A stretch of 31,625 nucleotides of DNA, taken from Candidatus Hydrogenedentes bacterium UBA2224 (lineage in GTDB: Bacteria; Hydrogenedentota; Hydrogenedentia; Hydrogenedentales; SLHB01). The stretch covers positions 9,394 through 41,018 of the forward strand of contig DDYW01000070.1 of the NCBI GenBank assembly GCA_002348185.1, given 5' to 3'. A program made the translations under genes and the position numbers. The notes beneath the pieces are model-generated. The model made no database searches. It worked only from the letters and a program-made list of their open reading frames with translations, and was not told where the DNA came from. This document shows positions 15,027 through 22,833 of this stretch, in pieces. The first letter of the stretch is position 1; the number at the start of each line of letters is the position of its first letter.

Positions 15027-15944
15027 TCAGGCGTCTTCCACGGGGCGTTCGCCTGCGGCATCGAGGCGCGCCTTCGTTTCGGCGTAGATGTCGGGGGCCA
15101 ACGGGCCGCGCAGGGCGGTCGCGACGTTTTGTTGAAGGTGTTCCCGGTTCGCGGTGCCGACGATGGTGGTGTGGCAATGGGGATGAGACAGCGTGAACCG
15201 CAGCAGGAACGCCGTGCGGGTCTCGTCCGGCGCGCGCAACTCGTCCAGACCGGCCTTCGTGAACAGCCGCCAGCGGTCCTCGGCCCCGAGACCGTCTCCC
15301 GGTTCACCCCTGGCGACGCCGCCGCGGATGATAATGCCCGCGCCCGCCTCGGCGGCCCGGGTAATTTGATTCTCATGCGTACGCTGCAGCGCCGAATAGG
15401 GGACCTGGAACACGTCGAACACCCCCCAGTCGATGTAGGTGGTCAGGTCGGGGTGGGTTGACGAACACCCGAGGAATCGAATGGCGCCCTGTGCCTTCAA
15501 TTCCTGCAGCGTCTCGACGCATTGGTTCTTTTCGCACACCTCGACGCCGGGATTGTGCAGTTGCAGCACATCGACGTAATCCGTCTCCATTTTCAGCAGC
15601 GAATCGGCGATATTCCGCAGGATGTTGTCGCGCGTGTAGAAATGGGGCGTCTCGTCGTGATCGCCGGCGTACACGACGTGGCACCCGCATTTGGTGGCGA
15701 GGTAGAACTCGTTGCGCCGGTGCGCGAGATGCCGGCCAAGGTAGAGTTCGCTTTTGCCGTAATCGTTCGCCGTATCGACAAAAGTGATCCCCGCGTCCAG
15801 CACCGCGTTGAGAATATCCGCGGCCTGGCTGTCGCTACAGGGGCGTCCGCCCCAGATGCGGTCCCCGCGCACTTCCATCGCACCGTACCCCAGTTGCGTG
15901 ACCTCGAGACCGGTGCGTCCCAGCGTGCGTTTCGGCAGACTCAT
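15027..15944 (-). CDS. Aldo/keto reductase
   Basis: This 305-residue NAD(P)H-dependent oxidoreductase has the (beta/alpha)8 fold. The catalytic tetrad is visible: D57 and Y62 in VDTANDYGKSE, K85 in LATKCG and H130 in VLQLHNP. The N-terminal RTLGRTGLEVTQLGYG is typical of the family, and a C-terminal HTTIVGTANREHLQQN segment contributes to cofactor binding. Members reduce or oxidise small sugars and carbonyls; the sequence does not show which. It has several Cys residues (CGC at 86-88, C137, C142), but they do not form the CxxCxxC ferredoxin motif found in some relatives. AAAGGAG lies 8 nt before the ATG at 15944. A TATACT box at 16040 is a possible promoter element. Confidence 0.9.
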   Translation of the reverse strand: MSLPKRTLGRTGLEVTQLGYGAMEVRGDRIWGGRPCSDSQAADILNAVLDAGITFVDTANDYGKSELYLGRHLAHRRNEFYLATKCGCHVVYAGDHDETPHFYTRDNILRNIADSLLKMETDYVDVLQLHNPGVEVCEKNQCVETLQELKAQGAIRFLGCSSTHPDLTTYIDWGVFDVFQVPYSALQRTHENQITRAAEAGAGIIIRGGVARGEPGDGLGAEDRWRLFTKAGLDELRAPDETRTAFLLRFTLSHPHCHTTIVGTANREHLQQNVATALRGPLAPDIYAETKARLDAAGERPVEDA

Positions 15945-16039
15945 GGCGTTTCTCCTTTCACGAAGCCGGCGGCGCCATTGGATTCAAAACGCCGTGCCCG
16001 GCCGCCAGAGCACAACGCCCGCTCGCCGCCCCTGTGTTG

Positions 16040-16045
16040 AGTATA
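16040..16045 (-). promoter_or_regulatory. Possible -10 box (TATACT) upstream of the aldo/keto reductase
   Basis: On the minus strand the sequence TGTATACT lies about 95 nt before the ATG at 15944. No good -35 is visible. It is listed because the same octamer type recurs upstream of other genes in the window. Confidence 0.3.
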
Positions 16046-16146
16046 CACTGCCCCTGCCGGAGATCTTCCCGTGCCAGGCCAGCAGACCGGGGCCGGCGCC
16101 CACGAGGAATCCCGTCAGCCCCGCGAATTCATTCCGGCCGTTCCTT

Positions 16147-18714
16147 CTATTTCAGCACCAGGACGCGGCCGTCGGCGGTGGGAACGGCGATCTCGCACTG
16201 GGCGTCGCCGTCGAGGTCGGCGGCGATCGGCGCGCCCACGCCGGCGCCCAGTTCCACGCTCCAGACCCGGTTCGAGGCATCGCGAGCATCATTCAACGCG
16301 AGCAGCGCGCCGTGGCTGGTGCCCACGAGAAACTCGACGACCCCGTCGCCGTTCACATCGCACGCGATGGCGTCTGACGCGGCCGCCCGGAGGTCCAGTT
16401 GCCACCGGACCGTCCCGTCGCGCGTGTCGACGCACGCAAACCGCCCGTTTTCGCGTCCGAATCCCATTTCCCAGACGCCGTCGGCGGCCCGCCGGAACCC
16501 TTCCCGCGCACACCGGTTTTCGCCCACCACGGGCAGGGTGTACCACGACGGTTCGCCCGTCAACGACAAGGCCCCCTGGAAATAGTGCCCTGCCACGAGG
16601 CACAGCAGCGGGTGTTGCGGTGGCCGTGCCAGAATCACGGGGCAGGTGTACAGTCCCTGGCTCGGCTGCTTGAAGATGTCCGGTGGGAAGAGGGGCCCCA
16701 CCAGAAACGCGCCGGTCGGCCCAGACGCTACGCAGTAGTAATCGGGGTTGGTGAAGACCAGGTCCTCGTTGCCGTCGGCATTCACATCGTAGACCGACGC
16801 CAGGTTGACGCTCGGCCCCCAGTACCGTTCCGAACCCGGCACCTGGCCGCGTTCCCAGACGAGGGCGCCGGTCCGGCCATTCAGGACGGCGCTGCGCACC
16901 GACGGCGTGCCCGCCCACACGTACAGGTCGTCACCCGGCCCCCCGGTGAAGCGTCCCGCGCGGAGGTAGGCCGTGCGCGGTTGCGGAAGCCCCGGTTCGG
17001 GCGGTTCGGGAAACACGGTCTGCCAGCGGGCCGCGTCCGCCGCGCGCAGGTCGCGCACGGCCACGCTCGGCAGCGCGGTGGGCGAGACCGTGACCACCGC
17101 CACTTCGAGCGCGCCGTCGCCGTCAAAATCCGCGAGCGCGGGCGGCGCGCTGGAATCGAACCGCGCCCGCTCCTCCAGCGCATCCCCGGTGAATTCCAGC
17201 ACGGTGGCCGTGGGCTCCTGATAGACAAGCAGTTCGTTGTGCGCGTCGCCCAGGATATCAGCCGCCAGCAACACCGGAAACGGCGGCCCCTGAATCGCCG
17301 GGACCGCCGAGAAGTCCGCGACCGGCGCCGCGGGCGGTTCGGTATACGGGTGCAGCTTCGCGCCGTCGCGCATGGACAGGGCCGCCAATCCCCCGGAGCC
17401 GCGCAGCAGGGGACCCTGTTCCGATGTCCGGTCCAGCGCGGTCAGGGCCGCATCCGACCACACGGCTTCGAGCGCGCCCTCCCTGACGGCAAGGAGTGCC
17501 GCGCCGTCGAGCGTGGTCCGCGTCGGGTCGTCCGTACGGTTGGCCAGGACATCCGCCGCGCCGTCGCCGTCCACATCGGCCAGGGCGACGGCCACAAACC
17601 CGGGCGCGCGGTATTTGAGCCGCCCGTCGACGGCGTCGTAGACCCGGACCAGCCACGCGCGGTCGTTTTCAGAGTTGAACATCGACACGACAATTTCGAG
17701 GCCGCCGTCGCCATCCACGTCGGCATAGGGAGGCGCGGGCCACGTGGTGGCGACCTTGCTCGTGGTCACGCTTTCGCCCCAGCCGTGGGACCAGGCCTTC
17801 TCCATCACGCCGTCTCTGTTGAGCAGCACCTCATGGTGCTGGGCGAAGTCGGCGATGCACAAGAAATCCTCGCGCTTGTCGCGGTTGAGGTCGACGAATT
17901 CGATGTGGCCGTAGCTGCGCATGTTGGCGGGCGCCACGTCCCACTGGGCGAAATGTTTCAGGACGCCCGTGGCCGCGTCGAGAAACCACAGACGGCTGTG
18001 GGTCTCGATGACGAGTTCTTCGAGGCCATCGGCGTCCAGGTCGGTCTGCAGCAGCGTGGGAAAGCACGTGTACTCGTGGAACGCATAACGCCAGCGCAGT
18101 GCGGGCAGGGCGCCCGCCTCCGGAAACGCGAACAACGCCATGTAGCCGTTGTCTTTGTCGGGCGGATAGCCGTGCATGAGCACGATGAGCTGCTCATCCT
18201 CGCGGCCGGGAAGATAGGCGCCTGCATACAGTTTCCACCAATACGACATCGGTTCGACGTCGTACTGCCAGAGGAGGGCGCCATCATCCAGCGCGACCAG
18301 CGCGGCCGCGCCAAAGGGCTGCGCCGGGCGGCCCGCTTCGAGGGCGAGTTCCACCATGCCATCGCGGTTCAGGTCGCGGCAGGCCGCAATGCGCGAAAAG
18401 TTCAGCCCGGGCGGATGGCATTCCCATACGCGGTTGCCGGACGCGTCAAAGCACAACAGCGCGCCCGATACGATGCACAGGCCCACGTGGCCGCGGCCGT
18501 CCGGCAGGGCGACAGGGGTGAGTGCCGGCTGCGTGCGGGGCAGGTCGTGCGTTGCGCGGATCGTGGGGGCTTCGGCGCTCGTTCCCGGCAGCGGCTGGCA
18601 GCCCGTCAGATGCGGGTTCTGGCGGACCTCCGGCCAGTCGCCCGGCGACGCCCCGGCCACGCTGGCGCACAGAGTCAGCGCGATCAGGTGCATCGTCAAG
18701 GTGCCGTACGTCAT
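16147..18714 (-). CDS. Large secreted FG-GAP/VCBS beta-propeller protein
   Basis: This 855-residue exported protein has an N-terminal signal (about residues 1-23, ending ASVAGASP). The mature chain is built from FG-GAP/VCBS-type repeats, each with a calcium-binding loop. At least nine loops are visible, among them DLNRDGMVELALE, DLDADGLEELVIE, DVDGDGGLEIVVS, DVDGDGAADVLAN, DFDGDGALEVAVV, DVNADGNEDLVFT, DVNGDGVVEFLVG and DLDGDAQCEIAVP. The segments GALLALNDARDASNRVWSVE and DGRVLVLK resemble PQQ-type propeller blades. It is probably an extracellular or periplasmic propeller scaffold for binding; no catalytic domain is seen. The start at 18714 was chosen for the signal peptide and GGGAG upstream. 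The frame stays open to 19029, but that part crosses a repeat element and is not credible as protein. Confidence 0.85.
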   Translation of the reverse strand: MTYGTLTMHLIALTLCASVAGASPGDWPEVRQNPHLTGCQPLPGTSAEAPTIRATHDLPRTQPALTPVALPDGRGHVGLCIVSGALLCFDASGNRVWECHPPGLNFSRIAACRDLNRDGMVELALEAGRPAQPFGAAALVALDDGALLWQYDVEPMSYWWKLYAGAYLPGREDEQLIVLMHGYPPDKDNGYMALFAFPEAGALPALRWRYAFHEYTCFPTLLQTDLDADGLEELVIETHSRLWFLDAATGVLKHFAQWDVAPANMRSYGHIEFVDLNRDKREDFLCIADFAQHHEVLLNRDGVMEKAWSHGWGESVTTSKVATTWPAPPYADVDGDGGLEIVVSMFNSENDRAWLVRVYDAVDGRLKYRAPGFVAVALADVDGDGAADVLANRTDDPTRTTLDGAALLAVREGALEAVWSDAALTALDRTSEQGPLLRGSGGLAALSMRDGAKLHPYTEPPAAPVADFSAVPAIQGPPFPVLLAADILGDAHNELLVYQEPTATVLEFTGDALEERARFDSSAPPALADFDGDGALEVAVVTVSPTALPSVAVRDLRAADAARWQTVFPEPPEPGLPQPRTAYLRAGRFTGGPGDDLYVWAGTPSVRSAVLNGRTGALVWERGQVPGSERYWGPSVNLASVYDVNADGNEDLVFTNPDYYCVASGPTGAFLVGPLFPPDIFKQPSQGLYTCPVILARPPQHPLLCLVAGHYFQGALSLTGEPSWYTLPVVGENRCAREGFRRAADGVWEMGFGRENGRFACVDTRDGTVRWQLDLRAAASDAIACDVNGDGVVEFLVGTSHGALLALNDARDASNRVWSVELGAGVGAPIAADLDGDAQCEIAVPTADGRVLVLK

Positions 18715-18757
18715 GAGGCCCGCTCCCGCCCGTTTCCGGCCGTGTATCCGGACCGCA

Positions 18758-18763
18758 AGTATA
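18758..18763 (-). promoter_or_regulatory. Possible -10 box (TATACT) of the VCBS gene
   Basis: GGTATACT is read on the minus strand about 44 nt before the ATG at 18714. The -35 region (TTTTGT at 17 bp) is poor. Confidence 0.35.
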
Positions 18764-18786
18764 CCCCCGGCGGAAACCCCACAAAA

Positions 18787-18840
18787 GAACGGGGACATGT
18801 TACAAGCGCCGGTCCCCGGCGCGACTACGTGTCCCCGTTC
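18787..18840. repeat. REP-like palindromic element, complete copy
   Basis: The outer arms are GAACGGGGACATGT (18787-18800) and ACGTGTCCCCGTTC (18827-18840), 14 bp with one mismatch. The inner hairpin GCGCCGG (18806-18812)/CCGGCGC (18816-18822) is perfect with a 3-nt loop. Its right half recurs at 1-24. The nested structure and short size are typical of REP elements moved by REP-associated tyrosine transposases (RAYTs). No such transposase is in the window. Confidence 0.7.
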
Positions 18841-18854
18841 GAACAAATGGGATA

Positions 18855-19121
18855 ACCGCCGGGCACGGCGGTCCTGCACCGGAGCGCCTGCACCCGGATC
18901 GCTGGTGGGAAATGCGATGAGGGGTACCAGCGCCTCACGCAAAGCCGCCTGGCCGCGCGCAACCATGCGGGGATGGGATCCACCCCCGGCCACGCTCTCC
19001 GCGTGGCCACCCCCGCCAGCGGGGGACACAAGAAGGCAGGCTAATGCCGGGTTCCGGAATCCACCCCGTCCATACCGTCCATACCGTCCATCGGAGACAA
19101 CGATGCAGGCGACACGCCTGC
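18855..19121. repeat. Cluster of four further perfect hairpins
   Basis: Stems are at 18855-18861/18866-18872 (ACCGCCG, 4-nt loop), 18988-18995/19001-19008 (GGCCACGC, 5-nt loop), 19010-19015/19020-19025 (CCCCCG, 4-nt loop) and 19105-19111/19115-19121 (GCAGGCG, 3-nt loop). None has a T-tract. Confidence 0.6.
19066..19092. repeat. Tandem 9-bp repeat CCGTCCATA, three units
   Basis: There are three direct copies, the last with C at its final base. It is the reverse complement of the TGGACGGTA repeat at 10579-10602. Confidence 0.75.
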
Positions 19122-19217
19122 GCTACAAGAATCCAGCCTGCCGGGCCGACCCCCTCCCTGTCATTCAGGCAAGGACATCCATATGGTCCACAAAGCCCGC
19201 TTGGTCATTCCGCGGCC

Positions 19218-19260
19218 GTGAAAGACCACGCCCGGCGGGCGGTAGCCGCGCCGGGCGTGG
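19218..19260 (-). terminator. Intrinsic terminator of the Gfo/Idh/MocA gene
   Basis: A perfect 11-bp stem, CCACGCCCGGC (19226-19236) with GCCGGGCGTGG (19250-19260), has a 13-nt loop. On the minus strand it is followed by TCTTTCA. It lies 22 nt after the stop codon at 19283. Confidence 0.6.
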
Positions 19261-19282
19261 AGGGTGTTCGGATGCGATGCGC

Positions 19283-20659
19283 TCAGACTTCGTCGCCGAT
19301 CGCGAAGCCTTCACGGTAATCGCGTTTGAGGTACAGGGTGGCCTCTTCCTCGGTCAGTCCCGGGATGCTGGTCCAGTCGACGTTGGTGATTTCGCCGGTC
19401 TGGTCGTTGATTTCGAGGACGCGGTTGATGCGGGCGCCCGTGAGGGCGTAGTGCGACAACGCGGACGAGTAATGCCCCTCGATGGGGGGCGCCGTGATCT
19501 TGCTGGCGTCGCGGCTGATCACGCAGTCAATGAAATTCTGGTAGTGGTTTTTGTCGTCGCCGTCCATGCGTTTCTGCGCCGGCTCCATCTCGCTTTCACC
19601 GAACTTCTTGCACTTGTAGGCGAGGTAGCCGGAATAGCTCGGGAAGGTGATCACGCCTTCCGACCCGTAGAACATCACGCCGAACGAGGTGCCGCCCATC
19701 TCGTCATTGGTATACCACGGCCGCACTTCGAGCGTCATGATCTTGTCTTTGCCGTCGGCGCCCTTGAACATGAACGATGAGGAGGAGACGTTGTAGACCT
19801 CCTTGGCGTCGTCCCACAGGAACATGCCGCCCATGGACGAGACCCGGTAGGGGGTGTTGACGCCGAGGCCCCAGCGCGCGGCATCGAGCTGGTGAACGCC
19901 CTGGTTCCCGATGTCGCCGTTGCCGTATTCCCACACCCAGTGCCAGAAATAGGGCACAAAGATGCCTTCCTCCGGATTGGCGGCCTTCACCATGAACGGT
20001 TTTTCCTTGGCCGGGCCCTGCCAGAGGTCCCACCGGAGCGTGCTGGGGGGCTGGCCGGGCACGCCTTTGCCGATGTCGCCGCGCCACTTGTAGCACACGC
20101 AGCGGGCCATGTAGACGTCGCCGATGTAGCCGTCCTTGAGCAGTTGGATGCCTTCCTGGAAGCCCGGATTGCTTCGAAGCTGGGTGCCATGCTGGACGAT
20201 GCGGTTGTATTTCTTCGCGGCCTCGACCACTTTGAGGCCTTCGTAGATGTTGTGGGTCATGGGTTTCTCGACGTACATGTCCTTGCCGGCCTGGCAGGCC
20301 CAGATGGTGGCCAGCGAATGCCAGTGGTTGGGCGTGGCGGTCGAGATCGCGTCGATGTCCTTGTCGTCGAGGACGTCCCGGATGTCGGCATAGGTCTTGG
20401 GCTTGGGGAGGTTGTTCCGGCCGAAATACTCTTGAACCCGGCTGTCGAACAGGGTCGTATCGACGTCGCACAGCCCGGCGACCTGGGCCTGGCTGATCGC
20501 GCTGAACGCCTTGATGTGGCTCTTTCCGCGGCCGTTAATGCCCATGACACACACATTGACGCGGTCATTGGCGCCGAATACGCGCCCTTTCGCCATCGTT
20601 CCGGCCACGATCACCGCCGATGCGGTGGCGCCGAGAAATTTCCTGCGGCTCATGCTCAT
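19283..20659 (-). CDS. Tat-exported Gfo/Idh/MocA-family oxidoreductase
   Basis: This 458-residue NAD(P)-dependent oxidoreductase has an N-terminal twin-arginine signal, MSRRKFLGATASAVIVAG, with cleavage probably near FGA (residue 30). The Rossmann domain has VCVMGINGRG at about 36-45, LCDVD at 63-67, TATPNHWH at 107-114 and the family's catalytic EKP at 131-133. The larger C-terminal alpha/beta domain follows. Tat transport fits a protein that folds around its dinucleotide in the cytoplasm before export. Such exported members are abundant in planctomycete-like bacteria and act on sugars or glycans; the substrate here is unknown. Ribosome binding site GGAG about 9 nt upstream favours ATG 20659 over ATG 20653. 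A terminator follows at 19218-19260. Confidence 0.9.
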   Translation of the reverse strand: MSMSRRKFLGATASAVIVAGTMAKGRVFGANDRVNVCVMGINGRGKSHIKAFSAISQAQVAGLCDVDTTLFDSRVQEYFGRNNLPKPKTYADIRDVLDDKDIDAISTATPNHWHSLATIWACQAGKDMYVEKPMTHNIYEGLKVVEAAKKYNRIVQHGTQLRSNPGFQEGIQLLKDGYIGDVYMARCVCYKWRGDIGKGVPGQPPSTLRWDLWQGPAKEKPFMVKAANPEEGIFVPYFWHWVWEYGNGDIGNQGVHQLDAARWGLGVNTPYRVSSMGGMFLWDDAKEVYNVSSSSFMFKGADGKDKIMTLEVRPWYTNDEMGGTSFGVMFYGSEGVITFPSYSGYLAYKCKKFGESEMEPAQKRMDGDDKNHYQNFIDCVISRDASKITAPPIEGHYSSALSHYALTGARINRVLEINDQTGEITNVDWTSIPGLTEEEATLYLKRDYREGFAIGDEV

Positions 20660-20789
20660 GTTACCAATCTCCTCTGCTGCGGGTGGCGGGTCTGATGGGG
20701 TTGTGCCAAGAAAACCCGGATTCTCACGTGCGACTTTTTATGATTGCGCATTCCGCCTTGAAAATGCAACCGCACCGGACGGGAGCGTT

Positions 20790-20819
20790 TTGCAATTCCC
20801 GGTGGGAGCGCGCTAGATT
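20790..20819 (+). promoter_or_regulatory. Candidate promoter of yqeY
   Basis: TTGCAA (20790-20795) and TAGATT (20814-20819) are 18 bp apart, each 4/6 to consensus, about 85 nt before the ATG at 20904. The region 20660-20903 is the divergent space between yqeY and the Gfo/Idh gene. Confidence 0.3.
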
Positions 20820-20903
20820 GGGTCCCCGGAAACGCGCTCGCGAGCCCGCCGCGCGAAAGGGACCGCACCGCCCGCCTGAATACCGGGCATGGGGAATCGA
20901 CGG

Positions 20904-21344
20904 ATGAGCATCAAGGAACGCATCCAGGACGAAATGAAATCGGCCATGAAGAACCGGAACACGGAACGCCTGGAGTGTCTGCGGATGCTGAAGGCGGCCG
21001 TGATGCTCAAGGAAAAAGAGACCGGCAAGGCCGTATCGGACGACGAGGCGATGGGCGCGCTGCGCTCCGAGGTCCGGAAACGTCAGCAAAGCATCGAGGT
21101 CTTCCGTGAACACGGCAAGGAGCCGGAAGCGGCCACGGCGGAACGGGAACTTGCCATCATCGAGGAGTTTCTGCCCCGCCAGCTCGGCGCCGAAGAACTC
21201 GAACGCCGGGTGCGCGCCTACCTCGCCGAACATCCGGAAATCACTCATCCGGGCAAACTGACGGGCGCCATGAAACAGGAGCTCGGCGAGGCGGCCGATG
21301 GCAAACTCCTCAATGAGGTGTGCCGCAAGGTGCTGGGCGCCTGA
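20904..21344 (+). CDS. yqeY: GatB/YqeY-domain protein
   Basis: This 146-residue cytosolic protein matches YqeY along its full length. The helical N-terminal part has IKERIQDEMKSAMKNRNTERLECLRMLKAAV. The middle carries RQQSIEVFREHGKEPEAATAERELAIIEEFLP, and the C-terminal domain ends in KLLNEVCRKVLGA. The fold equals the tail domain of the GatB subunit of tRNA amidotransferase, which contacts tRNA. The role of the free-standing protein is not settled. ATG 20904 gives the normal family length and starts at the conserved MSIKERI. An in-frame ATG at 20889 would add five residues. A lipoprotein gene follows 38 nt downstream. Confidence 0.92.
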   Translation: MSIKERIQDEMKSAMKNRNTERLECLRMLKAAVMLKEKETGKAVSDDEAMGALRSEVRKRQQSIEVFREHGKEPEAATAERELAIIEEFLPRQLGAEELERRVRAYLAEHPEITHPGKLTGAMKQELGEAADGKLLNEVCRKVLGA

Positions 21345-21382
21345 GGCAAAGCGCGGCACGGCGCGCCGCAAGTGGAGATGCC

Positions 21383-22108
21383 ATGCGACGGACAGGGTGC
21401 GTGCGTTTTATTGTGATTGCGGCGGCGCTGGTGCTTGCGGCGGGCTGTGACCGGTCCCAGCGGGATGCGCCGGCCGTCCCGCCGGATGCCGTGACCCGCG
21501 GCGCGGTCTCCGAGACCCCGTCCGGCGGCGATGACGCGGCTCCGGAAGCCGGCGGTACGTTTGCACTGACCGTGCCGGGCCGGGGCGTGCTCACCCTCAT
21601 GCTGCCCGCCGGGATGACCGCAAGCCCTGCCGAATCCAGCGTGCCCGGGGGCGCGGCGGTCCGGCTGGAAGGAACCGGTCCGGAACCATACGTCATCACC
21701 CTCACCGTAGTGGGCGTGCCGGGCATGATGCCGGGATTTGGAACCGGCGCGTGGCTCGCGGAAGAGCTTGACCGCTGGAAAAACGCCCTTCCGGAGCCGG
21801 GTCTGGCCGCGGACGCCGTTCCCGTGGAGTTTCAACTCGACGCCGTTCACGGGCTGTACCTGAACCTGGAAGATCCCTCCCTCCAGCCCGGCCAGTACCC
21901 GTATCTCCTGCAGGGATTCTTTGACGTGGACGGCTGCATCGTGGCGTTTCAAACGCTGCACCATGCCTCGCGCGCCTCGGCCGTGAACCGGTTCCTGGCG
22001 GTGCTCAAAGACGCCGATTGGCAGCCCGAAACCGCCCCGCCCCGCGACGCCGTTCCCCCTCAGCCTCCGGAAACGGAGACGCCGCCGGACGTGCCGGCGG
22101 CGTACTAA
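21383..22108 (+). CDS. Lipoprotein of unknown function
   Basis: This 241-residue protein has a lipoprotein signal (MRRTG start, hydrophobic 7-19, lipobox LAAGC with C22). A Pro/Ala/Asp-rich linker runs to about residue 57, followed by a compact domain at about 58-215 and a Pro-rich tail. The domain contains FALTVPGRGVLTLMLPAGM and EPYVITLTVVG, then GMMPGFGTGAWLAEELDRWKN and YLLQGFFDVDGCIVAFQTLHHAS. Its beta-rich pattern suggests an envelope protein that may sense or bind something, but I recognise no family. A GTGGAG ribosome binding site lies 5 nt upstream. The upstream in-frame start at 21320 would overlap yqeY and lacks a site. The gene is probably co-transcribed with yqeY. Confidence 0.75.
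   Translation: MRRTGCVRFIVIAAALVLAAGCDRSQRDAPAVPPDAVTRGAVSETPSGGDDAAPEAGGTFALTVPGRGVLTLMLPAGMTASPAESSVPGGAAVRLEGTGPEPYVITLTVVGVPGMMPGFGTGAWLAEELDRWKNALPEPGLAADAVPVEFQLDAVHGLYLNLEDPSLQPGQYPYLLQGFFDVDGCIVAFQTLHHASRASAVNRFLAVLKDADWQPETAPPRDAVPPQPPETETPPDVPAAY
22079..22103. other. Strong GC hairpin at a convergent gene junction
   Basis: A perfect 10-bp stem, ACGCCGCCGG (22079-22088) with CCGGCGGCGT (22094-22103), has a 5-nt loop. It overlaps the last codons of the lipoprotein gene and lies just beyond the stop of the convergent glycine-zipper gene. It has no real T-tract on the plus side and only a weak one on the minus side, so a bidirectional terminator role is tentative. Confidence 0.35.
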
Positions 22109-22134
22109 TCGTTCGAGGTCCGCTCCGTTGGGGG

Positions 22135-22737
22135 CTATTCGACGACGGTGAACTTGCCGGTGCCCATGATCCGCGACGAGCCGGTCTCTATGACCTGCTG
22201 CACGGTGACTTCGCCGAGTTCCAGGTTGTCGAGGGCCTTGAACTGGGCCACGCTCACCCAGGTACCGTCTTCCCGCGTGAAACTCTTGGTGCCGATCTCT
22301 GCGACGACCTGGCCGCCCTGCAACAGGCTGCGCGATTCGCGCACGGCCGTGCCGCCCGCAGGCGTTCCGAGCAGGGCGTACTGAATCGACGCCTCGACCA
22401 TGTCGCCCCGCCGGATCTGCGACGGCAGCACGCTGACGTTCTCGAGCTTGAGCATTTCGCCCTGCGTGGGCTGGTAGTCGTAGGCCTTGGCCGTCTCTTC
22501 GGGCGTTTTTGTGCGACGCGCGCGGATGTCGCTGGCGATGGCGCCCGCGGCCGCGCCAACCACGCCGCCGATCAGCGCGCCTTCGCCCGCATGCCCGGAC
22601 TGGTTTCCGATAATCGCGCCGGTGCCCGCGCCGAGGGCGCCCCCGAGGGCCGCCCCGCGCGGCACGGTCTGGCATCCGGATACGACTATGACAAACGCGA
22701 GCCCAAGCACCGCAATGATTGAGGTTATCCGCTTCAT
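22135..22737 (-). CDS. Glycine-zipper lipoprotein
   Basis: This 200-residue lipoprotein has a lipobox VVSGC with C22. It is followed by a glycine-zipper region at about 28-70 (GAALGGALGAGTGAIIGNQSG, then GALIGGVVGAAAGAIASD), which can form tight transmembrane helix pairs. A C-terminal domain at about 90-200 contains LPSQIRRGDMVEASIQYALLG and ALDNLELGEVTVQQVIETGSSRIMGTGKF. Glycine-zipper lipoproteins act in the outer membrane or periplasm and are often stress-linked; the exact role here is unknown. AAGGAT lies about 8 nt before the ATG. A good promoter is at 22783-22811, so the gene is probably expressed alone. It converges on the lipoprotein gene ending at 22108. Confidence 0.82.
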   Translation of the reverse strand: MKRITSIIAVLGLAFVIVVSGCQTVPRGAALGGALGAGTGAIIGNQSGHAGEGALIGGVVGAAAGAIASDIRARRTKTPEETAKAYDYQPTQGEMLKLENVSVLPSQIRRGDMVEASIQYALLGTPAGGTAVRESRSLLQGGQVVAEIGTKSFTREDGTWVSVAQFKALDNLELGEVTVQQVIETGSSRIMGTGKFTVVE

Positions 22738-22782
22738 TCTTTACATCCTTTCACCGGTTTACGGTATCACTCCGATCGATCC

Positions 22783-22811
22783 ATTATACGTGGAATCCAG
22801 ACGCACGCCAA
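22783..22811 (-). promoter_or_regulatory. Promoter of the glycine-zipper lipoprotein gene
   Basis: On the minus strand, TTGGCG (22806-22811) and a perfect TATAAT (22783-22788) are separated by exactly 17 bp. The start codon is about 46 nt downstream of the -10. It lies between this gene and the stop of the SDR gene at 22834. Confidence 0.65.
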
Positions 22812-22833
22812 ACGGTTGTATTTAAATCAAAAC

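Larger units (their letters stand above)
18715..19282. other. Non-coding intergenic island between the VCBS and Gfo/Idh genes
   Basis: This 568-nt stretch has no supported gene. It holds a possible -10 box (18758), a REP-like hairpin (18787-18840), several further perfect hairpins, a 9-bp tandem repeat (19066-19092) and the terminator of the Gfo/Idh gene (19218-19260). Frames that cross it are GC-rich artefacts. Confidence 0.6.

Noticed and set aside
14794..15177. Minus-strand frame ending in a cysteine-rich CDHCPEC tail
   Set aside because: It overlaps the aldo/keto reductase end and the cassette promoter. The short cysteine string stops at once and has no zinc-domain context.
16399..18855. 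Plus-strand open frame of 818 codons opposite the VCBS gene
   Set aside because: Shadow of the real gene, whose calcium-loop repeats are clear on the other strand.
18715..19029. N-terminal extension of the VCBS protein by 105 residues
   Set aside because: It would read through the REP-like element and hairpins and place the signal peptide inside the protein.
18356..19780. Plus-strand 474-codon frame across the palindrome island
   Set aside because: It overlaps two real minus-strand genes and a repeat cluster and shows no motif.
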